A stretch of DNA of 64,000 bases from Xenopus tropicalis (GCF_000004195.4 NC_030678.2:131345104-131409103), one strand, 5' to 3'; shown: positions 33,256 through 45,623, counted from the first letter of the stretch. Translations and numbers: made by a program. The notes: generated from the sequence alone by a model not told the origin.

Positions 33256-34545
33256 TAAACCCAACGTAAGAATGTAATTACTGTTACAGTGTATTAATTC
33301 TTTACTTTTCTGATTCTTATATATCTTTTGTTCTGTCCACATAACCCAATAAAAATGCAAAATATAAAAAACAGTTATTATGATTCAAAATGAAATTAAG
33401 AATGCTAATTAAAAAATAACTTATTTTGTAAGCGTCTTTATGAAATTCAAGTATACACACCTTACTAGGAGTTATGAGAAATCATTTTTAAACTATACCT
33501 CTTTTTTTTGTCCTTTTCGCTCCACTATTATTAGGACACACTCAGTAGCACTCGAAATTTCATTTCCATAAAATAATTATGTGATTTATGTGTGCCTTTC
33601 ATAAGCATAAAAGCAAGCATGATTAAAATAAGGAGAATACAAGCTGTTCTATAAACATCCATTATTTATCAGAAGCCAAGAGTGTTTAGCAATTGTTTGG
33701 TAGTTTGCATGTCCATTTATGAATATACCATTTTGCTGAATCAGAATGTTATAAATAATTTTGTTGCCACACCTTTCTCTATCTCTCTTTAAAAGTATGA
33801 CCAAATATAACTTTAATTCCAAATATCATGCCAATTAAAGAAATATGTAAGTTTGAAAAGTAGACTTTGTTGACGAACAATGATACACAGTGATGCACTG
33901 GGTGTGGTAATAAGGAAACGCTTGGCAGACACTGGTACATTAATTCTTTGTAGGAACATTATCATTAAAAATGTTGCATAACCTAGTTATTAGCATTATA
34001 TAAATAGACATGATGTGGACTTTGATGGGTCCATAAAACCCTAGTCATACAAAGTGTAAGGCTATGGTAAAATGGTGCTACTCAGGGCTCCCAAAACCAG
34101 TCACTTTACCAATAATTGTCCCGGGCGAAGCTCTCTTTCTCAGATGTGAGCCCTCAGATGTATAAGAGGAAGTGAGATAGCTATAATAATAACATGCCTT
34201 TGGTTCTTCAACTAAAACAAAATTCCTTTATTTAACTTGATCCTCATAGGAGTACTTGAACATCAATAAAGCAGGGTATATTTATTTGACAGGTGTCATG
34301 CATATACTCACATTTATATCTTCAAACAATACTCTGCCCCTCAGGGTCAACCAATGCACAAAGAATTAGTTCAATATAAATAGGCCCCCACTAGGTTTCA
34401 AGATCTCTTCTAAAGTGGAACCTAGGTGATTTCCCTAAGTTCCTTTTACACTTGGTCCCTACTCTGGGCAGTAGTGCACCCAGGATACAAATCCCACTAA
34501 ATTTCAAACTGCTCCCTAGCTAACTCTGATCCTATCTGTCACCTA
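33256..34545. other. Unassigned AT-rich DNA, repeat-poor
   Basis: No gene recognised. 33580-33780 has unique-looking sequence with TTAGCAATTG, TTTGCATGTC and TATTTATCAG words; see findings for the conserved-element idea. Confidence 0.4.
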
Positions 34546-34898
34546 GGGGCCAATTCATTAAAACACAAGTTCGAATCCCGAATGGGAAAAATTCAGATTG
34601 GATACGATAATTTCTGAAGATCGCAAATATCACGAAAATGCTTCCAAAAAAATTGTATTAGTCACGATAATATCGTATTGGCGATCCGAAAGTCACAACA
34701 TTTTTGTACCGAGTGAATGTAAACAGCGACAAAACCTTTCCGAATTGTTTGTGCTAACAAACAAAAAAGTCATGCAAGCGTATGAAAAAGTCGCACAGGT
34801 GGACGGAAAAGTCGCGCAAGCGTGAAAAAAACGGCAGAAATATGCTTGGAGCATTCCAATTAATGCTCCAAGCATTCGTGTCTTGATAAATCTCCCCC
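34546..34898. mobile_element. MITE, family R2, copy 5
   Basis: It starts GGGGCCAATTCATTAAAACA and ends TCTTGATAAATCTCCCCC. The interior is CCGAATGGGAAAAATTCAGA, ATATCGTATTGGCGATCCGA. A perfect hairpin ATGCTTGGAGCATT / AATGCTCCAAGCAT (34842-34855, 34862-34875) lies near the right end. Opposing open frames at 34598-34981 are repeat-derived. Confidence 0.82.
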
Positions 34899-36010
34899 CA
34901 AGAGTATATCCTAACAATGACTAGACCCAGACTTCTAGGATCTAGGATCCACTTCTCCATCACTTGCCAGGTGGGATTCATCTGGAAATGGATCTAGAGC
35001 ACATGGCTGCTCCAGCTTTTATACTTAAACACAACACCACTAGTGGCCAAACTAGAAAATGTTATACTTTGACCCAGAAAGTGGTACTCATTTCTCTCTA
35101 AACCCCCTTATCTGTCTAAATCTCTAGGGGACTGCCTGGGATAAGTGGTAGTCATTTTACCAGTCCCCTACACTGAACGTGTCTCACTTGTTAAGTCTTT
35201 TATATCAATATTTGTTGTGGACAACCACTGGTAAAAGCTAAATGAGGGGTTCTTTACGTAATAATATAAAAATCAATTTATTTGCATTTGTGAGAATTTC
35301 TAGGTGCCAGCGTGCACTGGAGGAGATTAAAACACTTGTGTTCTTTTTTTGATACAGTCCATGTTTTGGATTTTGTTAAGGTGCTCTAAAAGCAAAGTTG
35401 AAATACTTGTCTACATGTTTATTCCTATTCCTACGCAACACACAGGTAGTAAGGGTTTAGGCAAGAGTTTTCCACACTTGAATAAATTGTTCGTATGCAG
35501 AAAATAAATCATTAAATCCTAATATGATGCTTTTGGATAAATTCCATATAGTTGAAGGTCTAAAAAAGTTGTATAGAAAGGACAGAGCAGGATGCAAAGT
35601 ATAAAAAATAGGAGCTAAATACTATGTTTTATGTTCTTCACAAAACTGATTTACTGGTTGCACTCAGAGGACTAACAATTTGCATTTACAAAATGGAGCT
35701 CAAAGACCTGCGTCTCTCTGTGAGTACAGTGCGGCCCTACTGTATGGTGGGTGGCACCTGAGCATCATTTAGATCTACAAGATACTGTATTGCTTGTTTT
35801 TGCCCAAAAGTACTGAGCTCTGCACCTTTAACTGGATTTATAATCTGCTGTAAAATGCAGAGCTCAGACTGAATGAATCATTGCTTAGTGTAAAGCTAGA
35901 AAGTACATGATAGGCACAAATTTGCACCCCTTAGTGGGGCAATAACTGTGTAATATTAATTTAACAGACTAATTGAAAAGACTCTCTTAAGAGAATACAA
36001 ACAACGCACT
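34899..36010. other. Unassigned DNA
   Basis: No gene recognised. GAGCTCTGCA and TGCAGAGCTC (about 35817-35866) form a short inverted repeat. Confidence 0.4.
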
Positions 36011-36245
36011 GCAGCAATAACATAACTAGTAATCCCTGGGCCCAGGTGCAAGGCATGCAGCCGGCACTCCCCCGGCCAACCGTTCCTCCCCTGACGCGTT
36101 AAACTTATGCAGGCTCGGAGGCCCCTGCGGGGGTGTAAGGGAGGGCGTGAGGGACACGGCCGGTGGGGGCACCTGCAGGGCCCCTGAGGCGGCAGCCCCG
36201 GTGGGTCCTGCACCCACCAGTCCAACCCCGGGGGGAGTGGGTTCT
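36011..36245. repeat. GC-rich dispersed repeat, probably an hAT-like MITE fragment
   Basis: A GC-rich, CpG-containing block (CCTGGGCCCAGGTGCAAGGC, GGGGCACCTGCAGGGCCCCT) sits abruptly in AT-rich DNA. The left part CATAACTAGTAATCCCTGGG resembles a 'GTAACTAC..GGGCCC' frog repeat end. No right terminal repeat or target duplication found. The two minus-strand frames (89 and 88 codons) are compositional. Confidence 0.5.
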
Positions 36246-36790
36246 GAGAAAATTATTTTTTTAAAGAACAATAAGATAAGCGATAAGTGCATATGTTTAA
36301 AGTAGCTGATTGTTCCTTGAATAAGTACTTGTTGTGAGCTGTTTCTGGGGTAATATAAACCTAATCAGGATTTCAGTATTCAAGTTATAAACAAATAATA
36401 AACAGTAAACAATTACAGAAAAAAAAATAATTTCATTTTTATTTTAATATACAATCTGTTACTTTTGTCCTGAATTAGGAAAAAGATGTGCAAAGCTTTT
36501 CTTGTTCACATCTTGTCACCTTATCATAGCTGAAAATGATATAAATTGTTATGTCTGGATCTTACCAAATAATTAGTGCTGCATAATTTTAAATACAATT
36601 ATTTTCTCTATGTGATGTTCTTCATAAGTGCAAGATTTATTTCTTTATTTATTTTATTTATTTATTTTGGGTGAACTAGAAAGTTAGTGTGTTGCATTGT
36701 TTATGTAAAAGAAATAAATGATTGTAAAGATATTGAGCACTTTAGTCTTTTTTAATCTCAAAAAGTCAATTAACAGATCTTGCCAAACTA
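36246..36790. other. Unassigned AT-rich DNA
   Basis: No feature recognised apart from TTTATTTATT runs near 36640-36670. Confidence 0.45.
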
Positions 36791-37283
36791 TTTTAATTGC
36801 ATTTTTATTAGGAGGTAAGCAGGAACCTTTAGTCTGGGATGGAAGTGGATGTGTTCTATTAGGACTTTGCTAAAGCATATGATACAGTACCAAACAGAAG
36901 GTTAATAATAAAATGAAGGAAACACAATAGGTGTACTGGCTGAAGAATAGATTACAAAGACTTGCTAATTGGGCCAGTGTTGTGAAGTACCACAGGGATC
37001 TGTCCTTGGTCCTTTGCTTTTTAACTGAAAGTACTATTTCTATTTTTGCTGATGATACTAAATGTGCAAAACTATAAGTTCCATGCAGGATGCTGACACT
37101 TTGCAAAGTGATTTGACAAAATTGGAAAACTGGGCAGCAAATTGGAAAATGGTGTTAAATATTGATAAGTGCAAAGTTATGTGCTTTGCTAGTAATAATA
37201 TTAATGTGAGTTATACACTAGATAGTAGTGTGTTGGGGGGATCCTTAATTGAGAAGGATCTGGGGATTTTTGTAGATTTTTGA
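36790..37283 (+). pseudogene. LINE reverse transcriptase fragment, frameshifted (CR1/L2-like)
   Basis: Three reverse transcriptase motifs appear in the right order but in three different frames: DFAKAYDTVP (36863-36892), VPQGSVLGPLLF (36987-37022) and FADDTK (37045-37062, the catalytic Asp pair). A fourth segment, LQSDLTKLENWAANWKMV then LNIDKCKVM, lies in the 37062-37283 frame and matches the thumb-side region of CR1/L2-type LINE polymerases. The spacing is shorter than in a full enzyme, so there are deletions as well as frameshifts. It lacks the endonuclease and most of the C-terminal region and is inactive. It ends near a T run at about 37283-37297. Confidence 0.88.
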
Positions 37284-37450
37284 TTTTTTTTTTTTTGTCT
37301 AATGCCAAACTGTTCTCCTTGTATAGAATATACAGACGGTATTTGAAACTAGAAAAGGAGGACTTGAAAAATATATGGAAAACTATGCATAATTAATTCT
37401 TGCTGAGGGTCCCTATGTTGTTCTACTATTGCTCTAATTAGATCTGAATA

Positions 37451-37777
37451 CAGGTATGGGATCCCTTATCCAGAAACCCATTATCCAGAAAGCTCCGAAT
37501 TACAAAAAGTCCGCCTCCCATAGACCCCATTTCAATGAAATAATTCAGAATTTTAAAACTGATTTCCTTTTTCTTTGTAATAATAAAAAAATACATTGTA
37601 ATTGATCCCAACTAAGATATAAATAATCCTTATTAGTGCAAAACAATCCTATTGGGTTTAATTAATGTTTTATTGATTTTATAGTAGACTTAAGGTATGG
37701 AGATCCAAATTACGGAAAGACCCCTTACCCGGCATACCCTTGTTCCCGAGCATTCTGTATAATGGGCCCTATACCTG
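37451..37777. mobile_element. Tc1/mariner-like MITE, 327 bp, TA target duplication
   Basis: It starts CAGGTATGGGATCCCTTATC and ends TAATGGGCCCTATACCTG, an imperfect inverted repeat, and is flanked by TA on both sides (37449-37450, 37778-37779). Facing CCAGAAAGCTCCGAATTAC and CAAATTACGGAAAGACCCC blocks extend the symmetry. TA duplication suggests the Tc1/mariner superfamily. Non-coding. Confidence 0.85.
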
Positions 37778-37779
37778 TA

Positions 37780-39171
37780 CCATCGTAATAACAGATCTAA
37801 TATGGGTGATTTAATTATACATTATAAACTGTATTTTTGTTGCTTATTTGTTTCTGAAAACATTTAAATGACCATTGTAGAGCTGAAGAGCAAAAGATCA
37901 ACCAATCCAAAACCATACAATACAAAATCAGGATCCCATTTTTCATGTTTCATCATCTACAATATGTTAACATTAAGAAAAAGCTATGCTGCAATTGCTC
38001 TTCATAGAAACAAAGCTTCCATTTTGCTAGTTTATTTAAAACATGTCTCCCAGAGAGCTCTTTAGACAGACAGTGATAGTGCCAGCACAACAGATTGCAT
38101 GTTTTTTAATGGCAAAACTAAAACATGACACAGTTATACCATTTTATTACTATACAATTGTAAACATTTTTGCCACCAGCAAATCACAAAAAACTTGTAG
38201 TTACTTCATGAGAAAAAAAGCCCATCATTCTAAAATGTATGAAGAAAAAGTCTTGGGTCTGCAACAATAAGCAAAATAACAACTAACTACATCTCACCCA
38301 CACATTACAATTCAAAACTAATGCCTAATAATCTTTTCTAGTGTTACAAAAATTCATTCAGCATCCCCTTACAAATTATTCTGTGTATTGCATGTACAGA
38401 TAATGATTCTAACCCTTTAAAAGAATTATAATTGTATAGGTTTTATTTCAATGAGACACTTTCTTGTACCATATATTCTGTGGTGTGAACAACAATATCT
38501 TGCTTGCCACTGTGAGCTCTTTTGTATAAATGTTTTGTTCTGTATCTTTTACTATTGCTGTCAATTATCAGTAGGATTTAATTCTATTTTGCCCTTGGCA
38601 TAAGCCATGCCTTTGGCCTTTAGGAAAAAAATAGCTTTGTGCTATAGCTGTTTTGCATGAACAGTTCTGCACACAGCATTTGATGTTTCTCTGAATACTG
38701 TCCAAAATTTTCTTTTAACAGAGTTTTGCAGATCACAATACAGTTAACACAGACAATAATATTATTATCTACCAGTTCACTTTCTGTAATGTTTAAGTAC
38801 ATTTAAAAGGGGGGGGGGGATCTGTAAGAGTAGAACACTCTTCAGTAAAGAAGGAAAACCCCACCACTAGTGATGTACTTTTCTCATCCTGGCAGCTGTA
38901 CCAATAGGGAACCTACTCACTTCAGAGGTCAGATGGTCAAGAATTACCATCATACAGACAAAGACATGAGGTCCTGTCCTCACCCATTATCAGTATATAT
39001 AGAACAAAAAATGTCATTCCCTGTTAGCCTCCCCTTTGAAATAACATCAAAAAACAGTCAGTAGTCAAACTCAAACCATTGGAAAAATAGTAATAGTAAT
39101 AACTTTGTAAAATTATCTGAATAACCAGGCACCAAGGTGGACAAGGAATGGAAACTATACCTTTATAAGGG
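37780..39171. other. Unassigned AT-rich DNA
   Basis: No gene recognised. A G11 run lies at 38809-38819. Confidence 0.4.
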
Positions 39172-39354
39172 CAGGGACACATGGGAGATTAGTCACGCGC
39201 GACAAATCTTCGTTGTTGCTGGCGACTAATCTCCCCGCAATGCCATCCCACCGGCTAGAATGTAAATCTCTGGTGGGATGGCATACGTGGCACTGCAATT
39301 TGCCGTAGTCGACCACGACAACGAAGATTTGTCACGCCCCCCCATGTGTCACTG
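39172..39354. mobile_element. MITE with CAGGGACACATGGG ends, 183 bp
   Basis: It starts CAGGGACACATGGGAGATTA and ends CCCATGTGTCACTG. Inverted arms continue: CGCGACAAATCTTCGTTG on the left and CAACGAAGATTTGTCACG on the right, and GCCATCCCACCGG / CTGGTGGGATGGC at the centre. It retains several CpGs. The flanks TATAAGGG and CCCTAAAA are themselves inverted rather than direct repeats, so the true ends may lie a few bases further out. Confidence 0.85.
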
Positions 39355-40173
39355 CCCTAAAACTTGATAAAGAATGTGTTCTCTGCAGTAAATAAGTACC
39401 CTTTAAATTTATATACCCTCATTCATCAAATTTGTACTAAAATAATAGGTCAGGGTTCAAGTTTAGTCAAGTCTCTATTTTGTCTGTCTCTTGTCCCCAT
39501 AAGCAAAGGGACCACTGAAATTGGTTTGTAAAAAGTTAACAAACACTGTAAAAAGACATAGTGAAAAGTATACATTCTTCGTTAAATAAATAATATCAAT
39601 GTTGTCTTATATATCCCTCTCTTTGGGCATCTATACCTAGATTACTGATCCTGCATTATGTAGACCCCGGGTACTTTGTATAGCTATTAAACATAACATT
39701 TGCCTTTAGTAAACCAAATGAGGTGTGTAAAAAGTGTAATTTTTAGATGGCTTTTATGTGACTTTTGTTTATGAAAATTTGCAAAATCCCTGCAAAAAAT
39801 TTTATTTTCTGAGTTTGGATGCAGTTCTGACCGGTATCCCAGATTCAGTTCAAGATTAAGCCAAATCCAAACAGAATGCGGGTTTAGCAGAATCCTGAGC
39901 TGAATCTGGTTTAATGACTTCTAAAAATACATTTGTATGTATTTTTGGAAGTGTTTATTCACCTTTTCTACATAATCCTAACTGAATGAGCTTATGTCAC
40001 AAAAGGGGTATATTTTCCCCTTAAAAAGTCAAAAGCATAAACTCACATGGAGAAGTAATGCCGTGTGATGCTGATGTTAAAGTTTGCTGGAGGAGCAGTC
40101 TCGGGCTGTTTCCATGGTTTGTGCTTCGGTGGGGAACTGGTTTTGATTCTTAAATCATTGTTCTTTAGTAAGT
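39355..40173. other. Unassigned DNA
   Basis: No feature recognised. Confidence 0.4.
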
Positions 40174-40265
40174 AGTGCACAACGTTTTTCACATCAACAG
40201 ATACTCCAACAGGTGCTTAATTAACCTGATGAAGGATCTGTTGATCCAAAACATGTTGTGCACTA
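40174..40265 (+). repeat. Inverted repeat with CTGATGA...AAAAC hairpin (hammerhead-like)
   Basis: The outer arms GTGCACAACGT (40175-40185) and ATGTTGTGCAC (40253-40263) pair with one G-T wobble. Inside, CTGATGA (40226-40232) is followed by AGGATC-TGTT-GATCC and then AAAAC (40248-40252), where GAAAC would be canonical; the G-to-A change fits CpG decay. ATCAACAGAT at about 40192 mirrors the inner stem. The geometry corresponds to a type III hammerhead with a long stem III. Confidence 0.6.
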
Positions 40266-40301
40266 TATAACATGTGAACGAATTAAAGTCTGGATGGTGC
40301 C

Positions 40302-40479
40302 TAAGGGGTATATAATCATGCTGTGTAAAAAGTGGAGTGAAACATTACTGGTGATGTTGCCCAGGGCAGCCAATCATCAAGTAGAAAACCAAAGATAATG
40401 ATCTGACTGGCTGCTAAGAGCAACATCACCAGTAATGTTTTACTCCACTTTTTACACAGCAGGATAAATATACCCCTTA
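40302..40479. mobile_element. MITE with ~75-bp terminal inverted repeats, 178 bp
   Basis: It starts TAAGGGGTATATAATCATGC and ends GATAAATATACCCCTTA. GTGTAAAAAGTGGAGTGAAA, CATTACTGGTGATGTTG and GCAGCCA on the left are mirrored by TGGCTGC, CAACATCACCAGTAATG and TTTACTCCACTTTTTACAC on the right. It is nearly a perfect hairpin with a central AT-rich loop. Confidence 0.9.
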
Positions 40480-40518
40480 TATTCTGTAGAAAAGTCACAT
40501 GCTACTAATGCAAGAGGG

Positions 40519-40592
40519 AAATAATATAATAATATAATATAATAATAATAATATAATAATAATTATAATAATATAATAATAATTATATTTTT
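40519..40592. repeat. (AATAAT/AT)n low-complexity tract
   Basis: AATAATAT and AATAATTAT units repeat irregularly. Confidence 0.9.
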
Positions 40593-42639
40593 AACACAAA
40601 CACAAAATGTGTGAATATTTTATGGTAGCTAGTAAAAGGTTTGCTTAAACCATATGATGGCTCAAATACAATTTCCAACCATGAAAGAGAGTGGACAAAA
40701 AGCCAAAAAAGTGTACTAGTGCTAGCTATATCTTCTTTTGTTCCTCATCTTGAACAAATAGTCCCAAAAAATTGAACGATAGTCAAATATAGAAGTGAAC
40801 ATTGAAACAAAAGCACCAGAGACATTGGAGTAATACTATTTTTACTACTGTTACTATTGTAATCATGATCTGATTATATCTGAGGGTTTTCCATCTGAGG
40901 ATCTATAGAAAGTATACTTTTAGTGCTCCTGAAAAAATTTCAGAATTACGATAATGCATATATAATTATTTCTCTTTTTTATCCTTCAGTTTATTCGTTT
41001 ATCTACACAAGTAGAACATGGGTTCAGCCAATAGATCAGTTCTGTCTAGAGACCTTTGAATTCTGCTGTCCATGGTACTAGTTCATGGCTGGAATAATAA
41101 CATCATATCTATTAAGTTTTTTCTCACCCCATTTAATTACCCCTTTAAATTTTCAGTTCACGGTTTCCGATACATGACTGCGCTGATTTTAGAGCCCCTA
41201 AGGCTTGTCAGGTTAAAGATTAATGAGTTGACTTTACACAGAGGCTTTACAAAGGTTAAACATAATTACAAATGGGTATTTTATGCTGTGTTGGGAGATG
41301 TGCAAGCAGCTTAAACAAGAAGAGTAGAGAAATCTAATGAAACTTAGGGGATTCAATTTTGTAATTTATATCATGCAGGAAAGCAAAAATTAACATAACA
41401 AAAGTGATTGCTGCCCCTTATAAAAAAAACATACCATATGGTACAAATTATAATAATAACCATGCACACATTGTCTCTGCTATGTGGTTTAAGCTATTTT
41501 TGTTGCACAGTTTATGTTCTTTAGCAATTACATAAGGATATTTCATTTTATAATAAAGGAATACACACAGCAAGGAAAGACATGTTGGTCAGACCAATAG
41601 CTTTTTGTGGACATCATATTTTTTTTAGAAGGTGAAACTTATTCAAATTTATTTTAAAACACTGACACATCCCTTTTTAAAGGTTTTATAAAGGCTATGC
41701 TGAAAATAACAATGGCTACCATAATTTAAAACATTTTGTAAGCATACTATTTTGTGCCAATGTGAAGAGCTCCCAGCCAGAAAACACATCTATATTATTA
41801 GCACTTAGTTATAGACAGAGCAAACTTTAATGTTGCATTTAACACTGTGTGACATGACATGCTACGGCTTTTTAACACAGGGAAAAGGTGCCTTTCTGCA
41901 ACCTCACACTGAGTGCGATATAATGCACCATTAAAGGCAGCTTCATCTGTAGACTGTAAAATCATATAGTGATAACTGACAGACGGTAACATTGATTGCT
42001 TTAAATAATAGGAGTCTACAGAATGTGCCAGCATTTGCTTCTCCTGTCTGTAATATGTTGTGGCTATTAATATATTGTAACAAATGTTCAGCACTTTATA
42101 CATAATATGATATGTCTATAAAGATAAAATATACATACAAACACACCTTCGGTATGAACTGTGCATTCATACAGTACAGAATTTTCACACTTGAGTAAGT
42201 AAAGTGGATCCAGCAGGTAACCCAGAGACAATTACAGAAACAATCTGTTTTATAACGTCTGTTCTATATTTATGGGAAACCACTTAAGCTTTTTAAAACA
42301 TGTTGGGATTTGTATGAATGTGTGAGTATTTCTGCCCTTTTGACATAAACCCACATGAAATCCAGTTTGAGGCTCCCAATATAGCAAAGAAGCTTCCTAA
42401 TTCTTAATGCAGAATCATTTCTAATAAAAAAAAAAATCCCATGAAATAAAAGAAGTAACAATGTTAGCACAATTTTAGTTATACTAGCTTTGCTGTGCAA
42501 TTTTTATTTTATTGCCTGTTAGGATTACTGTTTAGGATCCCAGTTGCTGGTAGCAGTGAGCAACTTGCACTTTAAACAATAAGGAATTCCCCCATGTTAA
42601 TATCTGCAGGGAAGGCACCAGTTACACAGAGCTGCATCT
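40593..42639. other. Unassigned AT-rich DNA
   Basis: No gene recognised; short frames have no domains and there is little recognisable repeat content. Confidence 0.4.
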
Positions 42640-43110
42640 TAATAGGATCAGGGATAAAGGGGGAGCTGGGCTGCAGCTCAGAACAAATATAACCACAGTT
42701 CAGTTTCAAACAGCAACAGGTAATAGCTCAATTGTTTGGTAAAGCAGATGCCAGTTATTGCAGTGCCAGGGGATTAGACTGAATCAGAGTTAGAGTCATA
42801 ACTAGTGAAACAGATTGAAATGAAGGTCAGGGAGAAGCAGAGACATACACAAGAGTTTACAGAAGCAACAAGGGGATATTCAGATTCTTAGTCAAAGAGG
42901 CAGGCCAAGGTCACGCACAGAAAACCTGATAATTTTAACACCAACAACACATAATTCCCACAACACCAAGAAAACCTGTTTGCTCAGGCTACTAGACTGA
43001 GGGGGGCAGGGGCAATAAAGGCTTCTGCCTTCCTGTGATTGGCAGGTTGGATTACTAGAGTTAACCTCTATCAGTGCTGGAAAAATACAATCACCAAAAA
43101 AAAAATAGAA
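42640..43110. repeat. Possible dispersed repeat related to 57470-57970
   Basis: Both stretches are rich in CAGG/CAGA words and share the order 'caggtcag...', GCTCAGGC, 'attgg' and TTAACCTCTA(T/C)CA(G/T)TGCTG near their right ends (43061-43078 and 57908-57926). I infer a common retroelement-like repeat. Boundaries are unresolved. Confidence 0.4.
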
Positions 43111-45060
43111 AGTAGCCAGTGTGATTATTGGTAATAAAACACATTTTAGGGCTATCAAACTTGATAAAGCAAAAATGTTGTCCGTTGTTGTACCTTAAGT
43201 TTTGTGCATGTAGGTGTATGTTTGCTATTAGTGTGCAAAAGATACCTTTTATTGCCTGGTAGTATAAATAGTGTGTGAGTGTTTAAGCATGTGTGTGCAC
43301 TAACTGTACGTGGGTGCAGGAAGGCAGAAGATGCTAGAGGGCTACAGTGACCGGAAAAAAAACACCTTTTGGTTCAAGATGGGGGACCCAGAAAGCAGCA
43401 GGGGGGGGGGTCCAGAAAGCATCGACTAAACAATACACAGATTTCCTTATACCTTCTGTTGGCCAATTGTGCTCCAGGAGCAACTTTGTTTCTTGCCTAG
43501 GGATGAAGTAATGAAGCAAAATCAATTCAGTGGCTGTAAAGGCTTCCAGTGTGCTTTCTCTATAGATTTAATGAACTCTGGTCATTGAAGGGTTAAAACA
43601 AAGTCATCTAACTGGAAAATGTATATATTTTCGTTATTATCAGCAATCTTTAGCTCAGATAAAAGGGTGCCCATTTGTACAGGAGTCTCCTTTGCCTGCA
43701 CTTGTACAGAGCCAACCTCCTTCTGAGCACTTTTGAGATATAAAGCAATCTTGATAAATAAGGATCTAGTTGTGTGAGCAGCATCCAGACTGAGCAATCC
43801 ATGCTATAAATGTTATCATTCAGTCAAGACTCTTTAAAATGAATTGAATGCTATTCATCTGATAGATTGCAGTATAAGCTATGCTGTGCAATAGCCTCAA
43901 GTCACAAGAAGTGTTCTTATAATGTAACTCAATCTAAATCATATAAAAACTTTGATCAGCCGCATATTCACTAGGCTGAAATTTGTCAACATGGTAATTC
44001 ATTTGGGAAATCTGAGAATCATTAGAAGATTCCTTTAACTGGTATATCCCTTGAGGCTTAGCTCCTTTACTGTGGTGATTAACGTCTTGTCCTAATGCAT
44101 TATGATTTAAACCTAAAGCAGCTTTTGAAAATCTGCAAATTTAACTAGCTTGATAATTATTAAATGACCCAGTCACTTGCTATACCCATGGTGATATGTC
44201 TCAGGTCCCAAAAATTTAGCAAGTTTAAGTAATAAGGGCGTTTTTAATTGGTTTGGAGTTCTCAAATGAATTACAATATGTAACAAAGTTGTCATAAAAG
44301 TAATGTTTTTAATTAACAAGATCAGTATTGTGAGAATAGCGAGCATTATTCTCGTAATGTAAATTTAGCCATCTGCCCTGAAAAGAGTTTCATGTTTGCT
44401 AACTGGACAGAATAGAAAGAAAATCTGCAAATTACTCGATTAAATTGTAATTCAGCAAGGAGCATCTAATGGCAATTACAGCACCTCCAGATTAAAAAAC
44501 GACAACATTTTAAATTGTTTAAACAACAATTAAATATGTTTTTGCCATTTAGACATTTAAAAATCATCACTGTATTTTCAATTATAAGCATTTTCTAACT
44601 ACAATCGAATATAACTTTCTTTGGTTATCAAAAAAACTTTTGGAAAACTATATATTACAGAAGAATATTTCAGGTGTTAAAAGTTCCTCCAATCTGTAGA
44701 ATACACTGTGGATATATAGAAGTCATTTACTTTATGGAAGGCAAGGTGCAAAATGCAAAAAAACAACACAATTACTATGTAACCAGTTACATACTAGAAT
44801 GTCACCAGTAGAAAGATTTATTTGCCAGACTGATAGCACTTGGCTGAGTTTTCAGCATTAAACACTTTTCTTGTTGAATAATGCATATAGTTTTTGAAAA
44901 ATAATCCAGCAAAGTATTCACATTCCAGCAGAGTGGCAGAGAAGGGGATACTGCTCAATTAAATAAAGATTAAGCTGCTACAAGATTGGTGCATAAAAAG
45001 GACAATTGAGAGAGTCTTGAGAAGACGTGCGACTGCCTTACTATGAAAACGTGGCATGGG
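43111..45060. other. Unassigned AT-rich DNA, includes a repeat-poor block
   Basis: A G10 run lies at 43401-43410. From 43850 to 44800 I see no repeats, and 44040-44560 has the look of conserved noncoding DNA (see findings). No gene recognised. Confidence 0.4.
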
Positions 45061-45061
45061 T

Positions 45062-45116
45062 GGCAGAGGAGAGAACGTGCCTCTGAAGAAGCTGAAACAC
45101 GTCCGGCATGTCTCCC
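45062..45116 (+). repeat. CTGAAGAAGCTGAAAC motif, retroelement-hairpin-like
   Basis: CTCTGAAGAAGCTGAAACAC then GTCCGGCATG resembles the CTGA(A/T)GAAG...GAAACG repeats elsewhere in the window, without a clear second arm. Confidence 0.35.
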
Positions 45117-45572
45117 AGGTGAATGAAACCCAATAGTAAAAGGAGATTCTGGCAAACCCCACCTTGTGTGTTAGATTGAACTCTGTTCCAAGCTGCATTG
45201 TATTACCCAAAAGTGATTTTTCATCCATTCATACAAGTATATATGTACTTTCATTACTCCATTTTCCTTACTAGAATAAGGTTTTAAACTATTTGTTACT
45301 CTCGTTATTCTCTCATTATTTTATTAATACAATTTGTGTCACCGGTATTTTTTTTATTTTTACCATTTGCAAAGATTGATTTTAAGAGCATGTTGCTATT
45401 CGTTCACAGTTTTACAACCTTTATACCTTTTACCTTATACATAATTGCCTTTACGACAAAATTGAGATACCTTTTGGAAGAAAGTTTCCAGGAATTAGCT
45501 CACAGGTGTTATAAACATTATCAGTCATATTGCACTAAGTTGTGTTATATTTATTGGTTTTTCCTGTAGCAA

Positions 45573-45623
45573 GGAATTCTGAGGGTCCCTTTCCCTCAGC
45601 GAAAGGGGAATTCTGAGGGTCCC
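45573..45623. repeat. Direct duplication, 17 bp, 34-bp spacing
   Basis: GGAATTCTGAGGGTCCC occurs at 45573 and 45607. Between them, CTGAGGGTCCCTTTCCCTCAG is self-complementary. Confidence 0.85.

Noticed and set aside
34571..34590. tRNA-like B box GTTCGAATCCC in R2-family MITEs (also near 27905 and 24323)
   Set aside because: There is no A box at the right spacing, no cloverleaf and no Pol III terminator arrangement; it is part of the MITE end.
35956..36292. Two overlapping Pro-rich minus-strand frames
   Set aside because: They overlap in different frames on a GC-rich repeat block, as expected from composition alone.
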